Assembly (NCBI GenBank): GCA_022036555.1 | Contig: CM039120.1 | Coordinates: 34,435,716 to 34,499,715, forward strand | Length of the DNA stretch: 64,000 nt | Direction: 5' to 3' | Source: Microstegium vimineum | Lineage: Eukaryota; Streptophyta; Magnoliopsida; Poales; Poaceae | Part shown: positions 34,493-46,828 of the stretch, in pieces | How the letters are laid out: each line of letters starts with the position of its first letter | Numbering within the stretch: position 1 is the stretch's first letter | Notes under the pieces: model-generated | What the model was told of the DNA's origin: nothing | The model's database searches: none | Seen by the model: only the letters and a program-made list of their open reading frames with translations | Made by a program: the position numbers and the translations under genes

Positions 34493-34612
34493 TTTTTCTT
34501 GATGTCAAAGTGAGTTCGAGCATCCTCCAACATGTCAATTAGTTCATCTTTAGTGGGTTCATCATCATCATCACTAGATTCACACTCATCATTGGATTGT
34601 CCCTTAGTGGAC
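34493..34612 (-). pseudogene. Copia gag segment, continued from 53649 across the Athila insertion
   Basis: The minus-strand frame encodes a Ser/Asp/Glu-rich stretch (NDECESSDDDDEPTKDEL) and ends DIKKKEC, where it is cut by the Athila-like LTR end. The duplicated tggac (34608-34612) joins it in frame to the gag part right of 53648. It is the continuation of one interrupted gag gene. Confidence 0.75.
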
Positions 34613-36159
34613 TGTTGACATCTCTTATGCCACTTAAGCAAGGTTGTCATCCCCAGCATGACAGAGAGATGTGGTATTAAAATATGCATTTGCTCTAAAT
34701 ATATAAATGTGTTTCTGCAAGCACACAGATTATACCGAAGTAGCATTTTAACCAGGAGTATTCCAGGTATTGTTATTTATATTTTAAACACTGGGAAGGG
34801 ATACTAAGAAATAAATGAGGAATGAGTAATGAGTATCACTGCATGTGTAATGGAGAGTTTTCATCTATCTCTCTCAATACAAGATAAGAGTCAAATAAGA
34901 TATAGATAATGAATGAATAGTGACAAAAGATAAATACTGATCAGCATATATGTAGCCACATAAGATAATGATAAGCACCTCAACAGATATTCTAGCAAGA
35001 CATTAGCATGGAATTAGGACAAACTACAAAGATATTTCCAAAGTCATTCTTAACTATACAGTCTAGCATATTATGATTAGTGCAATTATACATGGCAATC
35101 ATGGCGAGATAAGAGATATCCATGTATAGTGAGTATTACTAAGGAAGATGAGAAACATAGCAATCATTTCCCCACAATAGTACTGCTCTGCCTGCCCTAT
35201 AAACGGTAGGAGGACTACAAAGGACTCAATAGGTCTGTCACTCCCGCGATCTACCTCTCGATCCGGAATATAGGGTACAATCGCAGATAAATATGGTCTA
35301 GGCACCAAGCCTACACAATATCTATCATTTACCTATAGTACTGATGGATAAACTCTATACTATCCTAAACATGGATATGATTCAGATCTAACTACGCCAA
35401 GTATATAATCATAATAGACTAAGAACAATATAACTAAGAACATAATCGAATAGAGTAAAGTCATAAATAATATAATGAAGTAGAGCAAAGTCATATTCAT
35501 AATATTGAAGAACAAATGATGAACAATGAAGAACTAGAGAGAGAATTACCAAGAATCCTCTTGACAGATCTGGAAACCAATCGAAGATTGACTCCTCCTA
35601 GTTCTAATCCTATATAGCTATTCTAAACTAGAGATCTAGTTGATGTGGTGTCTCTAGGGCTTGATCAGGGACTTCTCCTCTTGATATGGATAATGAATAA
35701 TGAATATTAGGTATTCTCCTCAGGGCCAGGGGGGCTTCCTTATATAGCCTCCTCAAATGAACGTCAACCGTCGGATCAATCCGACTAGAATGGAGGGCTT
35801 AGATGCAACCTCAAAGGCGGTGGAGGGAGGTCGCACAAGGCAGAGCCTCATTGGGCCTTGCCCTAGGGCGGCCGCCCCAGGGGGTAGGGCAGGTGCCCTG
35901 CCCCTGGGCCAGCTCAGCCTGTCGTTTCTTCCCGTGCCTTCTTGACCCTTCTAGAGTGTTTTTTTCCTGTGGATGATAATTATCTCTATGTAATCCTTAC
36001 ATGTGGGCTTTCCTCCATATTTCCTGATATCCCCTTGCAGAAATAAACATTCACCAAAACTCGTGGAATACTGTCAGTATAAATCCTATTTCTAGGTATT
36101 GGTTTCAATTAGATCCTTATCCTTGTTTAGTTGACGGTTGAATTTGGTACTTAAGGACC
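34613..36159 (-). repeat. 3' LTR of the Athila-like element
   Basis: Aligns along its length with 52095-53643, for example ttgctctaaatatataaatg and gggcggccgcccc. Similarity stops at ...ttaaggacc (36159); the final atcaaca of the other copy is replaced by unrelated sequence. Confidence 0.9.
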
Positions 36160-37681
36160 GTATGGATCAGGAGTTGCTGCAATGCTTTCACTCCTTACAG
36201 GTACACATGCTTTCAAATAAGATATCATCTCTGGGTTAGATCAACTATTAAAACTTAAAACTTACTCATTTTACCTTCCACCATGGGGCTTGTAACCGTC
36301 ACCTATGTCTTGGGTAGTTGAAAGATAGAACGGTCCGGTCAAGCGCTATGTCTCTACTATTTGATCAACTATAGCTCCGGAGTTTTTGCAGATTTTCAAA
36401 ATAAAACTCAGAGATACCTTGTATGACTTTCTCAGTCGCTCCTTTGTGGTATTTCTAGATCCTTACCAAGGCATTGATGGTGTATGTCATTCTCTCAGAT
36501 ATGTGGTATTTGTGGTATAAGGCATTGTGGTATTGCCTTCTCTCTCTCACCCTACTTCTACTAAGGCTTATAATATCTGGAGCTCATAGGTGGGAGATAG
36601 CGAATACATACTTACAAGACATATGTTGCATAGTCAAACCGTGGATCCAAAGGAAAGGGTCAATAAGTCAAATCAAGGTGTGCATGTGTGGCGAATGAAT
36701 GTTGTATGGTGATGATGGTGGTAATAATGATGATAGTGGTAATGATGGTGATAACAGAGGTGAAAGTCTAATTCTACTTTTGCTCCTTTTGATGGATTTT
36801 TTTTGTATTTGGAACCTTTGAAGGAATGAGATGCTCGATAATAATTTTATTTTTTAGGTGGGTATCTTGTACCCCTAATTCTACTGTCGGACACTTGTCC
36901 ATTTTTACCTCTCTTTCTCAGTTTTTTATTTTTCGAGGTTGGTGGACACTTGCCCTTTTTATTTCCTCGTATCTCTCTTTTTTTAGCACTCATCCTTGTA
37001 GAGCAATAAAGTGAATGTGACTGGAGCATTTATTTCATAGGGAAAAACAGGGATAGGAGAATATTTATTTGTTTTTATTCTCTCCCGGATTAGGAGTAGA
37101 ATATTTTTGGGTGGATCTAGAGATGGATGTATGTGGATGCGTACTTCTGAGGTAGAAGCAGCGTATGTGGATGGAGTGTATGTGAATCTTGATTCAGACC
37201 GCATGACTAGTTCCCGAGGGTCACACAGCTTGACCACACTCAATGCTCATAAGTAGTATGTAAAAATGTGGTTTCCTAATCTAGTAAGCATGTATATATG
37301 GCTGTGGTAGGAATTTAAACTCTCGTCCTAGATGAACTCATCATGTTGTATTTTTAAAGGTTTTCAAAGAGATAAAATCCTCCAGAATTCTAGTATCTCT
37401 AGGAACAGAAAAATAGCAACTCAAACCTTCCCATATCATATCCGTCAATGACTTAGACTTTAGATCAGGTACTCTTCCCACAAGTTCAGGTTTAGAGAAA
37501 ATTTCAAATCATAATAGTTATGCCTAAACTTGAGAGAGAGTTCAAATTTGAAAACTAGGTACTTGAAAGGTATTACGACAGAGCAACTATTCATCATTTC
37601 CATATTAAAAGTTTATTACTGGGATTCATTTTAGCATAGCTACTTTATTTTATTCTCTCCTAAACTTCTCAACTAATCAAA

Positions 37682-37721
<40 letters not shown>

Positions 37722-37897
37722 CAGGAAAATATTTATTGGGTTTTTAGGATTATGCATCTTTTTATATTTAGTAAAGTATAGATATAAAAAATGGTAGGTA
37801 GAAATACTTAGCTTGAATATGTGTGGGTGCTCTCCCCCAAGCTAGATTTTGACGTAATTTCTTCTAATATAACTGGAACGTGGGGGTGCTCTCCCCC
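36160..37897. other. Athila-like internal region, 3' side; no gene seen
   Basis: AT-rich and non-coding on inspection of both strands. It contains degenerate gatggtggt repeats (36700-36760), an (AT)n tract and, at 37821-37897, a 60-bp tandem duplication (gggtgctctcccccaagct) next to the Tat-like insertion. Confidence 0.5.
37685..37720. repeat. (AT)n microsatellite
   Basis: About 36 bases of uninterrupted alternating A and T. Confidence 0.95.
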
Positions 37898-38987
37898 TGT
37901 TGACACAAAAAGCGTCAGATCTGTGAACACCTCGGGCTATTACCCAAAGCTCGATGTCGAGGGCGTGCCAGTCGATTTGACCAATCAATCGACAAGGATG
38001 ATAACTAGAACAAACTGAACGAGACGACAGCGATGCGCCCGGACGTCAAGGCTCAGATTGATCAGGGGTAACTAGAGCAGAGCTAGACGAGGCAAACAAC
38101 GATGCGCCCGGATTGCCAAAGCCTAGAGGTACTCCCACGTGGAACTAGCAAGGATTTGACGGAGATCAAGGTAATGCAGCCCGCCGAAAGCTTGAAGAAC
38201 TCGTTAAAGCTATAACTAATGCATAGAAAAGGGTAAATTGCGATAAAAGGTAGAATAAGATAAAATTGGTTTGTTTTGAATTGGATTGATTTTTTATTCC
38301 ATAGCCCTCGGGCACATATTTATACTCCCGCATGGAGAGTTGTACAGAGACACGACACGTATCCTTCCTAAAACAAACTCCTACTTTAAAGGAAACTGAC
38401 TCACGCAGGAGCCGGATAACAATATTTATCTCCTAAACAAACACACCTATTTTAAAGGAAAATAAACGACCCATGCAAGAGTCAGACTCAAACTACTATA
38501 ATAATACTGGTACAAAACACCAGTTTCCTTATACTCTTCCTCGATGGAAGCCTTCCATCGGCAGATCCCTGCAACTTTCTCCTTTGGCCGCCTGTAGCCT
38601 TCTGCTGCCACCAAGTGCTAAATCACGCCCATCGGCATCGGCAATACTTTCCCGATCGGCAATCGGCAACATCTCCTTGTCGGCAACCAGCAACGAACCC
38701 TTATCGGCAATTGGCAACTATCTTCCATCGGCAATTGGCAACGAGCCCTTGTCGGCAATCGGCAACGAGCCTTCATTGGTAATCGGCAAGGACTCTTCAT
38801 CGGCAATCAGTTTTAGCAAGACTTCAATGATCTTGTTGGCAAAGCTCATCAGCTTCCATCGGCAAAACACTTAGTCTTCCCGCAGCACCCTTCCATCGGT
38901 ACTATCGACTCCTGATACCGATGGAGAACGGCGGCTGACCAGTCAAGCCTCAGCCCATTTGACACGTGTCGAAAAATGGTGTCAACA
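37898..38987 (-). repeat. 3' LTR of the Tat-like element
   Basis: 1090 bp. The TATA-like box on minus (gagtataaatatg) is near 38317-38329. The part at 38540-38930 carries a dense run of atcggcaa words. Confidence 0.92.
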
Positions 38988-39003
38988 CATGCCCCCCAGT
39001 TTC
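38988..39003 (-). promoter_or_regulatory. Polypurine tract of the Tat-like element
   Basis: The minus strand reads actggggggcatg immediately before the LTR start tgttgacac. This is the plus-strand DNA primer site expected next to a 3' LTR. Confidence 0.7.
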
Positions 39004-39243
39004 GGAGCGTATAACTTTACGTGCCGAAATTCTCTCCACTGTAGCCGTTGCTGTAGCCGTTACCTCCGAGATAGACGTACAGTTTCCTCGATCCCCGCAT
39101 GTGGAACTGCAATTTAATAATAAAATCCCTCGATTGTAGCACAAACAGTTGCAGACCACCTTGATCACCGCGCGTATCTACCGCGGGCTTCTCCATATTC
39201 CTGCACAATGTGAAACAGAACCCCAAAATACCCCTGAACGGGC

Positions 39244-39251
39244 TTATAAAA
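39244..39251 (+). promoter_or_regulatory. TATA box for the antisense PMD gene
   Basis: tataaaaa lies about 160 bases upstream of the ATG at 39409, in an otherwise GC/C-rich leader. It drives the strand opposite to the retrotransposon sense and is separate from the LTR promoter. Confidence 0.55.
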
Positions 39252-39408
39252 AGTTACCGGGGTCCACACTACTTTTCACCCTGAGTCCACTTTCACTTTC
39301 ATCTCCTTGCCATCGTCTTCAACCTCCAGTCGCTCCGACGAAGACGAACCTGAGCAATAGTACTCTTCTGCAATCCAAGGACGAACTGCAAGCACTCCCT
39401 CGATTCCA

Positions 39409-42400
39409 ATGGCGATCCAGGTTGACATCCCAAAGGTAAGACTCATCCCATTTCCTAATCCAGCCCCCTGCCAATTTTCGCACGAATCTGGATTTGTCTC
39501 TGCTCCTTTCTGACGACTCTTCGTCTTTCCTTCGAACCCTAGGAACTGTACAACAAGGTAGTGATTCCACTCACTGGTTCCACTTTTAGCTGTTTAGGCC
39601 CCATGGGCAATCCGGATCCCAGTTACATAATCAATGCAGAAACCAACCGAATTCCCTTCAGATCTGAATGTTTCGATTTAGGGCTGTGGAAGGATGCTTT
39701 CCGATCATGGCCCAAGCCCACTAAGGGGTGGAAAAATTGGTACCTCAGGGTTGCTGGGGCGCAGCAAATCTATTGGCAAGAACGCAATCTAGACCAGTGC
39801 ATCCGGCTTTCCATTGCCGACATAGAGAGAAACGAGAACATGCTGATAGCCGCCTCCTATTTCTGGTTGGACACCATGAACGCCTTCTTATTCCGACATG
39901 GACCAGCCACCCCCACTCTTGCCGATGTCCACATGTTGACTGGTCTGGATATATCTTCTGTCGATACCTTCACCTTGTTCAACAGGAAAGCTGAGCACAG
40001 GGTAAATACCCGAAACATCGGCGGTTGGACGGGTTACATTCAGGAATACCAGAAAACGGGATCGGTAAACCAGAGAGAGCATGCCACTTTCCTGAACATG
40101 TGGCTAGACAAATTCATCTTCTGTGGCAGGGCAGTTGGACCCACTACCATGTACCTCGCAGCAGCTGAGCTGCTTGCCAATGGGATAAGGCTTCCCTTGG
40201 GCAGATATCTTCTAGGATCGGTATACCGTCTCCTCCACCAAGTATCCCAGAAGTTACTGCTAGGTGAGCACATCGGCAATCTTGGAGGCCCCTGGTGGTT
40301 TATCAACATGTGGCTGCACGCATATATGCAGAAAGCGCTCCAGCTTGACTTGTTCACTCAACGTTTCCCGAGAGACATACCAAAAGACCACCAGTGCGGG
40401 GAGGATGAATCGGCAACTCGCCCTCCACTCAACTTTGGAGAGGCCACTATTGTGCTGCCAGGGACCGATGCCGATGCGGAGCAATTCGGTCTCTTCTTTC
40501 AGAAGTTTTACAATGGAATTCCTGCCACAGAACGGCTCTGGTGGCCATATACTGATGTAGATAACCAACTTCCATTGCTATTTAATCTTACCGATGGGAA
40601 TGTACCTGAAAACCAGATAATGATGAAGGCCAGCATCACTCCTCGAGCTATCCCAGTGAACATATTTGGATCGGGAAAGAACGCCCTCCATCATTTGAGT
40701 TTTACTACCCATTGGTAGCGGCAAGACAACTGGCGTTCGGCCAACTGCCGATCAAGCTTTGTTATTCCAAAGTGGTGCAGCCCAGGCAGACATTCTCCAG
40801 TGCTCTGGACTGGAACAAGGTTGTCAACCTCCCTGCCGATGCCGATGTATCAGATCTTGACCTGTCCTCCTGGTCACCAACCTCCTTTATCACAAACGAG
40901 TACAAGTCCTGGTGGCAAGAGTGGAGGTGTCAACTGTTCGCCAAGTCGTCGCACTACTATCGGCACATGATCGATGCCGATCATATCATCCCCGACGACG
41001 CAGTAAGTCCTCATCCTGATGCATTCCTCATTTTTGCCTTCGCCATCCATATTTGACCCCCTTGCGTTTGACAGGTTGATGACCCGATTCCTCCGATGAG
41101 CAAGAGCGGCAAGCCCTTCAAGCTTCGAATAATGAGTCCCGTATCACTCATCGGCCATAAGGCTCCCTCGTTAGCTGACTTCATCCCACGACAGGTACCC
41201 ACACCGACACCTGCAAAAGCCAAGGCTACATTGGCTGCTGCTGCTGCCCTGACGCGGGTGTTTGCAGTAAACTCATCTTCACTCATACCGATTATATAAT
41301 GTTTAATCGGCAACATTTACTTCGTATAATTTGCATTGAATATTTTCAGGCTATGAGGTCATCGGCAACTGCCCCAAGCAAACAAGCACCTCCAAGTTCG
41401 GCTACCGATGCCCCCTAGTCCTCGTCGAAACGGGCTGGATCTTCTTCCGCTGTCGTGCCAAGGAAGAGAAGGCGTTTGAGGCTGGCTAGCCCGTCTTCGT
41501 CATCGGCACAAGCCGCACCACCAACTGTCGGTACGTCATCAGCAGAAACTCCAACGGCTCCTATCCCAGACCAGTCGATGGACGACGTCCTTGGTCAGGA
41601 GGCAGTTCCATCCGCTGCAGAAGCGGAGGCGGTATCGGCACTGGCACCGTCAGCCGAAGCTCCCAATGAAGAAACACCCGTAATAGCAGCGGAAGTCACA
41701 TCGGCATCGGCAACATCAGCCGATATCCCTGATGAGGCGACGGCACCCACGGCAGCAGCTGAAGCAACACCAGCATCGGTGCCGTCAGTCGAAGTTGCTG
41801 ATGAGACAGCTCCACCCGTCGCAGCGGCAAAGGTAACATCGGCATCGGTACCATCTGAATATCCTGATGAAAGAGCGGCATCACCGCCACAACCAAGTAT
41901 CATGCCAGAAGCAACGCCAGCGACAACACTACCATCACCAACAGCGTCAATTGCTCCCCTGGCAAAAGCTCATTCATTGGCAACCGCTGCCGATGTCCAA
42001 GACGAGGCTGGGCCATCTAGAATGCCCAGTCCTGGGCAAGAAATCCGCTTCAAGATGGTAAGATAATCACTTGGAAATTCTAGTATAACCCTCCGATCGA
42101 CATATTATAACCCTTCTGTTTTCAGGCCCAAGATTCCCCAGATAGTCTTTTCTCTTTCAGCCTCAACCCGCAGGACAAAGATAGACGCCAAGACCTCCTC
42201 CAAGCAGACAGCCTGTTTTCCTTCTCAGTTGACATACCCGATGACGAGGAGGAAGAGAGCTCTGTCCCAGCTCTATCGGCAGATATCAAGACCAAGCTTG
42301 AGGCACTGCTTTCCTTGCTGCTACAAGACACATCCCAGCTCGTTCAAGACTCATTGGCAGCAAGGATTGCATTCAAGGACATCCGAAGCCATCTCTCCGC

Positions 42401-42869
42401 CGACGTAGCAGAAGTCCTTCTCCAGGCAGCCTCTATCGACGCCAAACAGATCCAGTACCAGAGGCTTATTCATCGCATTGCCGATAGAGCGGCCCAAGCC
42501 AAGAGCGAGGGAGAGAAGCTCAAATTCAAACACCTTGCCGATGAGAAGCACAGAAGCATCGGTCAAGCAAAAGTTTCCATCGGCAACCTAGACCAAGAAA
42601 TCTCTCGACTGTCGGCAAGGAAGGAGGAGCTACTGGCGGAGTTACACAAGGTTGAGGGAGATCTGACTGCAGCCAACCAACAGAAAACTCAACTGTCCGA
42701 CTCCATCAAGGTCCTGCAGCAAGAAAGGGACCAGCACGCTCGGCAAGCCATCTTGTGGAAGAAGAAGATCAAGCCGGTTGAGGGCTCTGCCGATGCTGAC
42801 GCCAAGGAGATAGACGAGATAGAACAGATTTGCCTGCGTGCGATATCAGTCATTCAATCCTTGCTGTAA
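39409..42869 (+). pseudogene. Plant mobile domain (PMD) gene carried antisense in the Tat-like element
   Basis: Exons with GT-AG junctions, all phase 0: 39409-39435 (MAIQVDIPK), 39543-41002, 41075-41257 (or to 41194), 41350-42057 and 42126-42869. The plant mobile domain (formerly called aminotransferase-like) fills exon 2: WLDTMNAFLFRHGPATPTL, HMLTGLDISS, EHATFLNMWLDKFIF and GRYLLGSVYRLLHQVS. Exon 4 encodes an Ala/Ser/Pro-rich run of imperfect repeats (TSASVPS, TSASATSADIPDE). Exon 5 encodes an acidic patch and a long coiled coil. Breaks: a 1-base frameshift near 40682 and an in-frame TAG at 41416. PMD proteins of hosts act in transposon silencing and development; copies carried by Ty3 elements are known. 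The role here is not established. Confidence 0.8.
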
Positions 42870-43540
42870 TTTATGTATCGGCAACAATGTACCTCTGATA
42901 CTTGACTCTGGGCCTTGTAATATAATATTTACATGTTTTTACCGGTGTATTATGGTTCCTTTTCATCGGCATCCAAACGGGCACGTCACGTGTCAACCCC
43001 TTCGAGAGCTTCTGGAATGTATGCTTTGTTGGAGGCAGACTGTCTTATCCGATAGGAACTTGATTAGGAAACCACTCCCATACCTAGAATCCAATTCTGA
43101 TCGGTAAAATCAATTTCCACGCCAGAGTACCACCGGCGAACTCGCTCACCCAGTCATCGGCAACCATCACCGATACCATAATTCACCAAGTCGGCTAAAA
43201 TCCTGAGTAGTCTCAACTTATTAACAGACCCTGGCACTTAGCCCGACTGTAACAATAATCGGCAATGAGGCTTCATACTTCGATCGGATCAGATTTAGGA
43301 CAATGCCGACAGACCCACCAAAGAGCACGAGGAGCAACTTCCAGAATACGTGCAACACACACTGAGTTATCATGCTCAAGCGCAGCAGAATCATTCTTGC
43401 AACCATCTTCCGGCAGTTAATGAACCTATCGGCAGTACAACATCCCATACACAAACCATCGGTAGGTGTCAGTATAATAATCAAAATCGCCAATCTGCCG
43501 ATTGCAGCCCCCAAGTCTGCAAGTCCAAGATTGACCTCGA
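42870..43540. other. Spacer between convergent PMD gene and gag; pol would be expected here
   Basis: The 3' ends of the plus-strand PMD gene and the minus-strand gag face each other across about 670 bp. No RT, protease or integrase motif is present on either strand. Scattered atcggcaa and gccgat words continue. Confidence 0.6.
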
Positions 43541-46500
43541 TTAGGCCATCGGCACAATATTGCTGTCTGCCGATGGATCTCCATCCTGGCGCTTTGGCCT
43601 CCACTGCTTCTCCCTTGAGAGTTCTGCATCACCATACAGGTCATTGCGGCGTTGGCGCTGAATTCTTCTTTTCTGGGTTTTTGTTAAACCCTTAGGGCAC
43701 CACTGAGAGAGTTTGGTTTTCCAGACAGGTTGGTGCTGCCTTTCATTACTTACATCGACATCTCTTCCGATGTTTGAATTTCTGGAGAGCACTCCTTCAT
43801 CGGGTGTTTTTGTCTTGGTCCGCTCCTTGCTCTCCCCTTGATCAACTTGCCCGCCAAGCCTGCTATGGGCATCAAGCTTGCCCCCCAGTTGGTCACGTAC
43901 CGATCTCCTCTCTCTGGGCGGCTTTGCGCACCTAGATGCCCGAACATCCAAACAAGGCTTTCCTGATAGATCGGCAGTGTGATACCCGTTGCATTCAGGA
44001 TAGTCATCGGCAGTGGGTAGCTTAATGCCTTCTTCCCAAAAGTGAATGAAGAAGGGACACTTCCAATGATTTCTCCGACGAAGCCACTCCCGATGCTCTT
44101 TCTCTTCCTGCCGATATCGTTCATTTCGCGATTGCCGACAGTTCCGCCTTGGTATCTTGTGCGTGATTACTATGCCAGGAGCCCTGTTGACACAAGCACC
44201 TTTATCGGCAATTCTCTTGCCTCTCCTGTCATCGGCAAACTTTCCGACGTCACGTTCAGCCACTTGATGATCAGGATCTACCGATGCACTCTTCCTAGCA
44301 GCATCCGATGTTAGCACCTTAGTTCTTCCACCGGCTTCCACCATATTATTTGGAAACGGGCGCTGATCAACTTCCATCAGTTCTTGGACTTTAGGATTTT
44401 CATATTGGATTCGTCCAGAGTTAATTTCTGACTGCAGCTGCTGCCTGAACACTTTGCAGTTGTTGGTACTGTGAGAAGTTGTATTGTGCCACTTGCAGTA
44501 CCTAGTATCCTTGAGCTCCTCGGCCGATGGAATTACCTGATTAGGGGCTAGCTTAATTCGCCCTTCCTGAAGCAATAAGTCAAATATCCCATCGGCCTTT
44601 GTGACATCGAAGGTGAACTTTCTAGTCCTATTCTGACCGAGCGCACGAGGCATCGGCTCCCCATCGTTCACCCATTCAACAGTGCCGACATTCATCTTGT
44701 CATCTGATTCAGAGCCCCCTGGCCCAACGAAGAGCACCTTCGCGCCCCAAATCTTCTCGGGTTTAAATAATTTAACATCTTGATCGGCGTCCGTGACATT
44801 GAAAGTGAATTTCTCTAATCCAGCATCGCCGATATTTGGCTCTCTGTCCGAGTCTGAAGCTTCCACTTCCTTGGTCGAAAACACCCTTGTGTTTTGATTT
44901 TGCCGATCAACCGACTGAGCAGGTTGATGTTCCCCTTTGTGTCTCCGTGGTGAACAAGCTGAAGCAACTGACACATCCACAACACCAATCTGATGAATAT
45001 TATGCATCGGCTGATTGACCAATGGGCAACTCTGAACGTCTACTAGCTGATTGGGTTGACGTCCTTCCTCAGGTCTCGACGTCAAAGTACTCGAAGTGTT
45101 TGGAGCATACACAGTACCAGCCATTTGAACACCATGCATCGGCTGGGCTGCCGATGGGCTGTCTTGCACCGTCACTGGTTTGTGTTGTGGCGTTACATTC
45201 ATCGGTCGCTGTACCGATGTCTCATTGTGCACTTGCGAGTATTGTAGTGTAGTATTTGTCGGTTGATGTACCGATACTTCATTATGCAAATTCGCCGGAT
45301 GATACTGTAGAGCTCTTACCACTTGGCGCTCAGGCTGCACATATTGCTGCTGAATCGGCAATTGACCGATCCAACCTACATTAGGTGTCATCGGCACATG
45401 ACTTACCGATGGCTAATAACTAGTTGATCCCTGCAGCTCTTGCACACTCAGATGATAGCCTCGACTTGCGGATATCATGGGCTGGGCAGCTATCGCCGAT
45501 GCAGACTGATTGACACTCGGCATGTTTTGTTGCACCGATCAAAGACTCGCCGATGGTTGACAGCCAACTGATTCCTGCAACCCTTGTACTCTTGGATGAT
45601 AGCTTTGATTTGTAGGTACCAAGGGTTGAGTAGCTACGGCCGATGCGGGCTGACTGACACTTGACATGGTTGATTGCATCGGCCAAGAATTTGCCGATGT
45701 AGGCTGATTAACTATCAGCGCGTTTTGTTGCATCGGCCAAGCATTCGCCGAGAACAGATAACCGGCGGGTGCTCGTTCTTGTTGTACCCTTGATTGATCA
45801 CTTGGACTCACGGGTACCGCAGCTTGAGTAGCTATTGCCGATGCAGGTTGACTGACAGTCGGCGTACCTTGTCGCATCGGCAAAAAAGTCGCCAACGACT
45901 GATAGCCGGCTGATGCCTGCTGTTCTTGTGGCGTCGGACAGTTAATGACATAGCTACATTGATTAGCAGATGTCCCAGTTTGAAGAACCATTGCCGCCAT
46001 GGGTTGACTTGCAACCGCTGGGCTTTGTTGTATCGGCAAGTGACCTGCCGATAGTTGGGCACACGGCACTCTGGGTATTGCCGTTTGTAGATTCCCTGTT
46101 GGCGACTGCATCGTTGGAGAGGACGTAGCATAATGCATCACTGGAACCATCGGCTGTACAGATGTTGCCGATGCCATGGGAGCCCTCCACCCTGCATGGT
46201 CACCTTGGACCGATCTGGAATCAGTAGATGGATTCGGAGACATACCATATCCCCACCAGCTGGCAGAAGTTGACTTACTCTGGATGATAGGCCCGGGCAT
46301 TGCTGAAGCCACCAGATTCGTATTCACCTGAGTAAAGCTTGCTGGGCTCAATCTTGGTGGTATGATCTCATCGGCGGATTGGTTCATAATCGGTGAAGAC
46401 ACCCTTGGAACCGCCGATGGAGTCGCAACAGATGTCGATCCGAGTCGACGATGCTCTGGACCAACATAATATGGTGCCTGCCCCTTGAAAGTTTGCTCTA

Positions 46501-46780
46501 CAGCATTGCATATAGCGTCGGACAGCACATTGAATTGGCTAATGAATGCATTATTGAATGCAGAATTAACCATCTCTTGTATTTTACCAGGATCGGCGTT
46601 GAAAGTGGTCTGCCGCGGCGACGGCGGATCTTGCTTCTATATTGCTTCGCCGATCCCGTTTAGGCTGAAGGATCTAAGATACGAGCGCTTGTATTCCTCC
46701 ATTGCCTGCCCCAGAGTCTGTTTCTAATGACCTGTCAGATCTGCTATGGAGACTTCAATGACACTCCTGGGATTAGTCAT
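43541..46780 (-). pseudogene. Gag of the Tat-like element
   Basis: One reading frame runs from an ATG at 46780 to a stop at 43541 with about four in-frame stops (near 46724, 46630, 45539 and 45418). The first half is Gln/Pro/Ser-rich with imperfect repeats. The second half has the Ty3 gag features of this lineage: a doubled FTF(N/D)VT motif (FTFNVTDAD, FTFDVTKADGIFDLLLQEG), a Cys/His cluster (YCKWHNTTSHSTNNC), and a second cluster (CPFFIHFWEEGIKLP...CNGYH). The final part is basic. No protease follows. Gag would form the particle; this copy cannot be translated whole. Confidence 0.8.
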
Positions 46781-46800
46781 GATAAATATATTTATATAAT

Positions 46801-46828
46801 CGTGTCCCACTGGGCATGCCAAAAGAGG
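46801..46828 (-). promoter_or_regulatory. Primer-binding/leader region of the Tat-like element
   Basis: The minus strand immediately after the 5' LTR reads cctcttttggcatgcccagtg. I could not match it to a specific tRNA by eye. Its position supports minus as the sense strand. Confidence 0.5.

Noticed and set aside
38529..38806. Small minus-strand frames in the LTRs (also 47460-47737)
   Set aside because: Periodic peptides generated by the atcggcaa word repeats; present in both LTRs because the LTRs are copies.
38530..38930. CRISPR-like spaced repeats
   Set aside because: The repeated word is 8-9 bases with irregular spacing inside a plant LTR.
41595..41903. Antisense frames over the PMD repeat region
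   Set aside because: Ala/Ser/Gly-rich mirror of the repetitive sense coding; the sense strand has splice sites and domain homology.
43350..45252. Plus-strand frames over the gag of the Tat-like element
   Set aside because: Shadows of the minus-strand gag frame, without motifs of their own.
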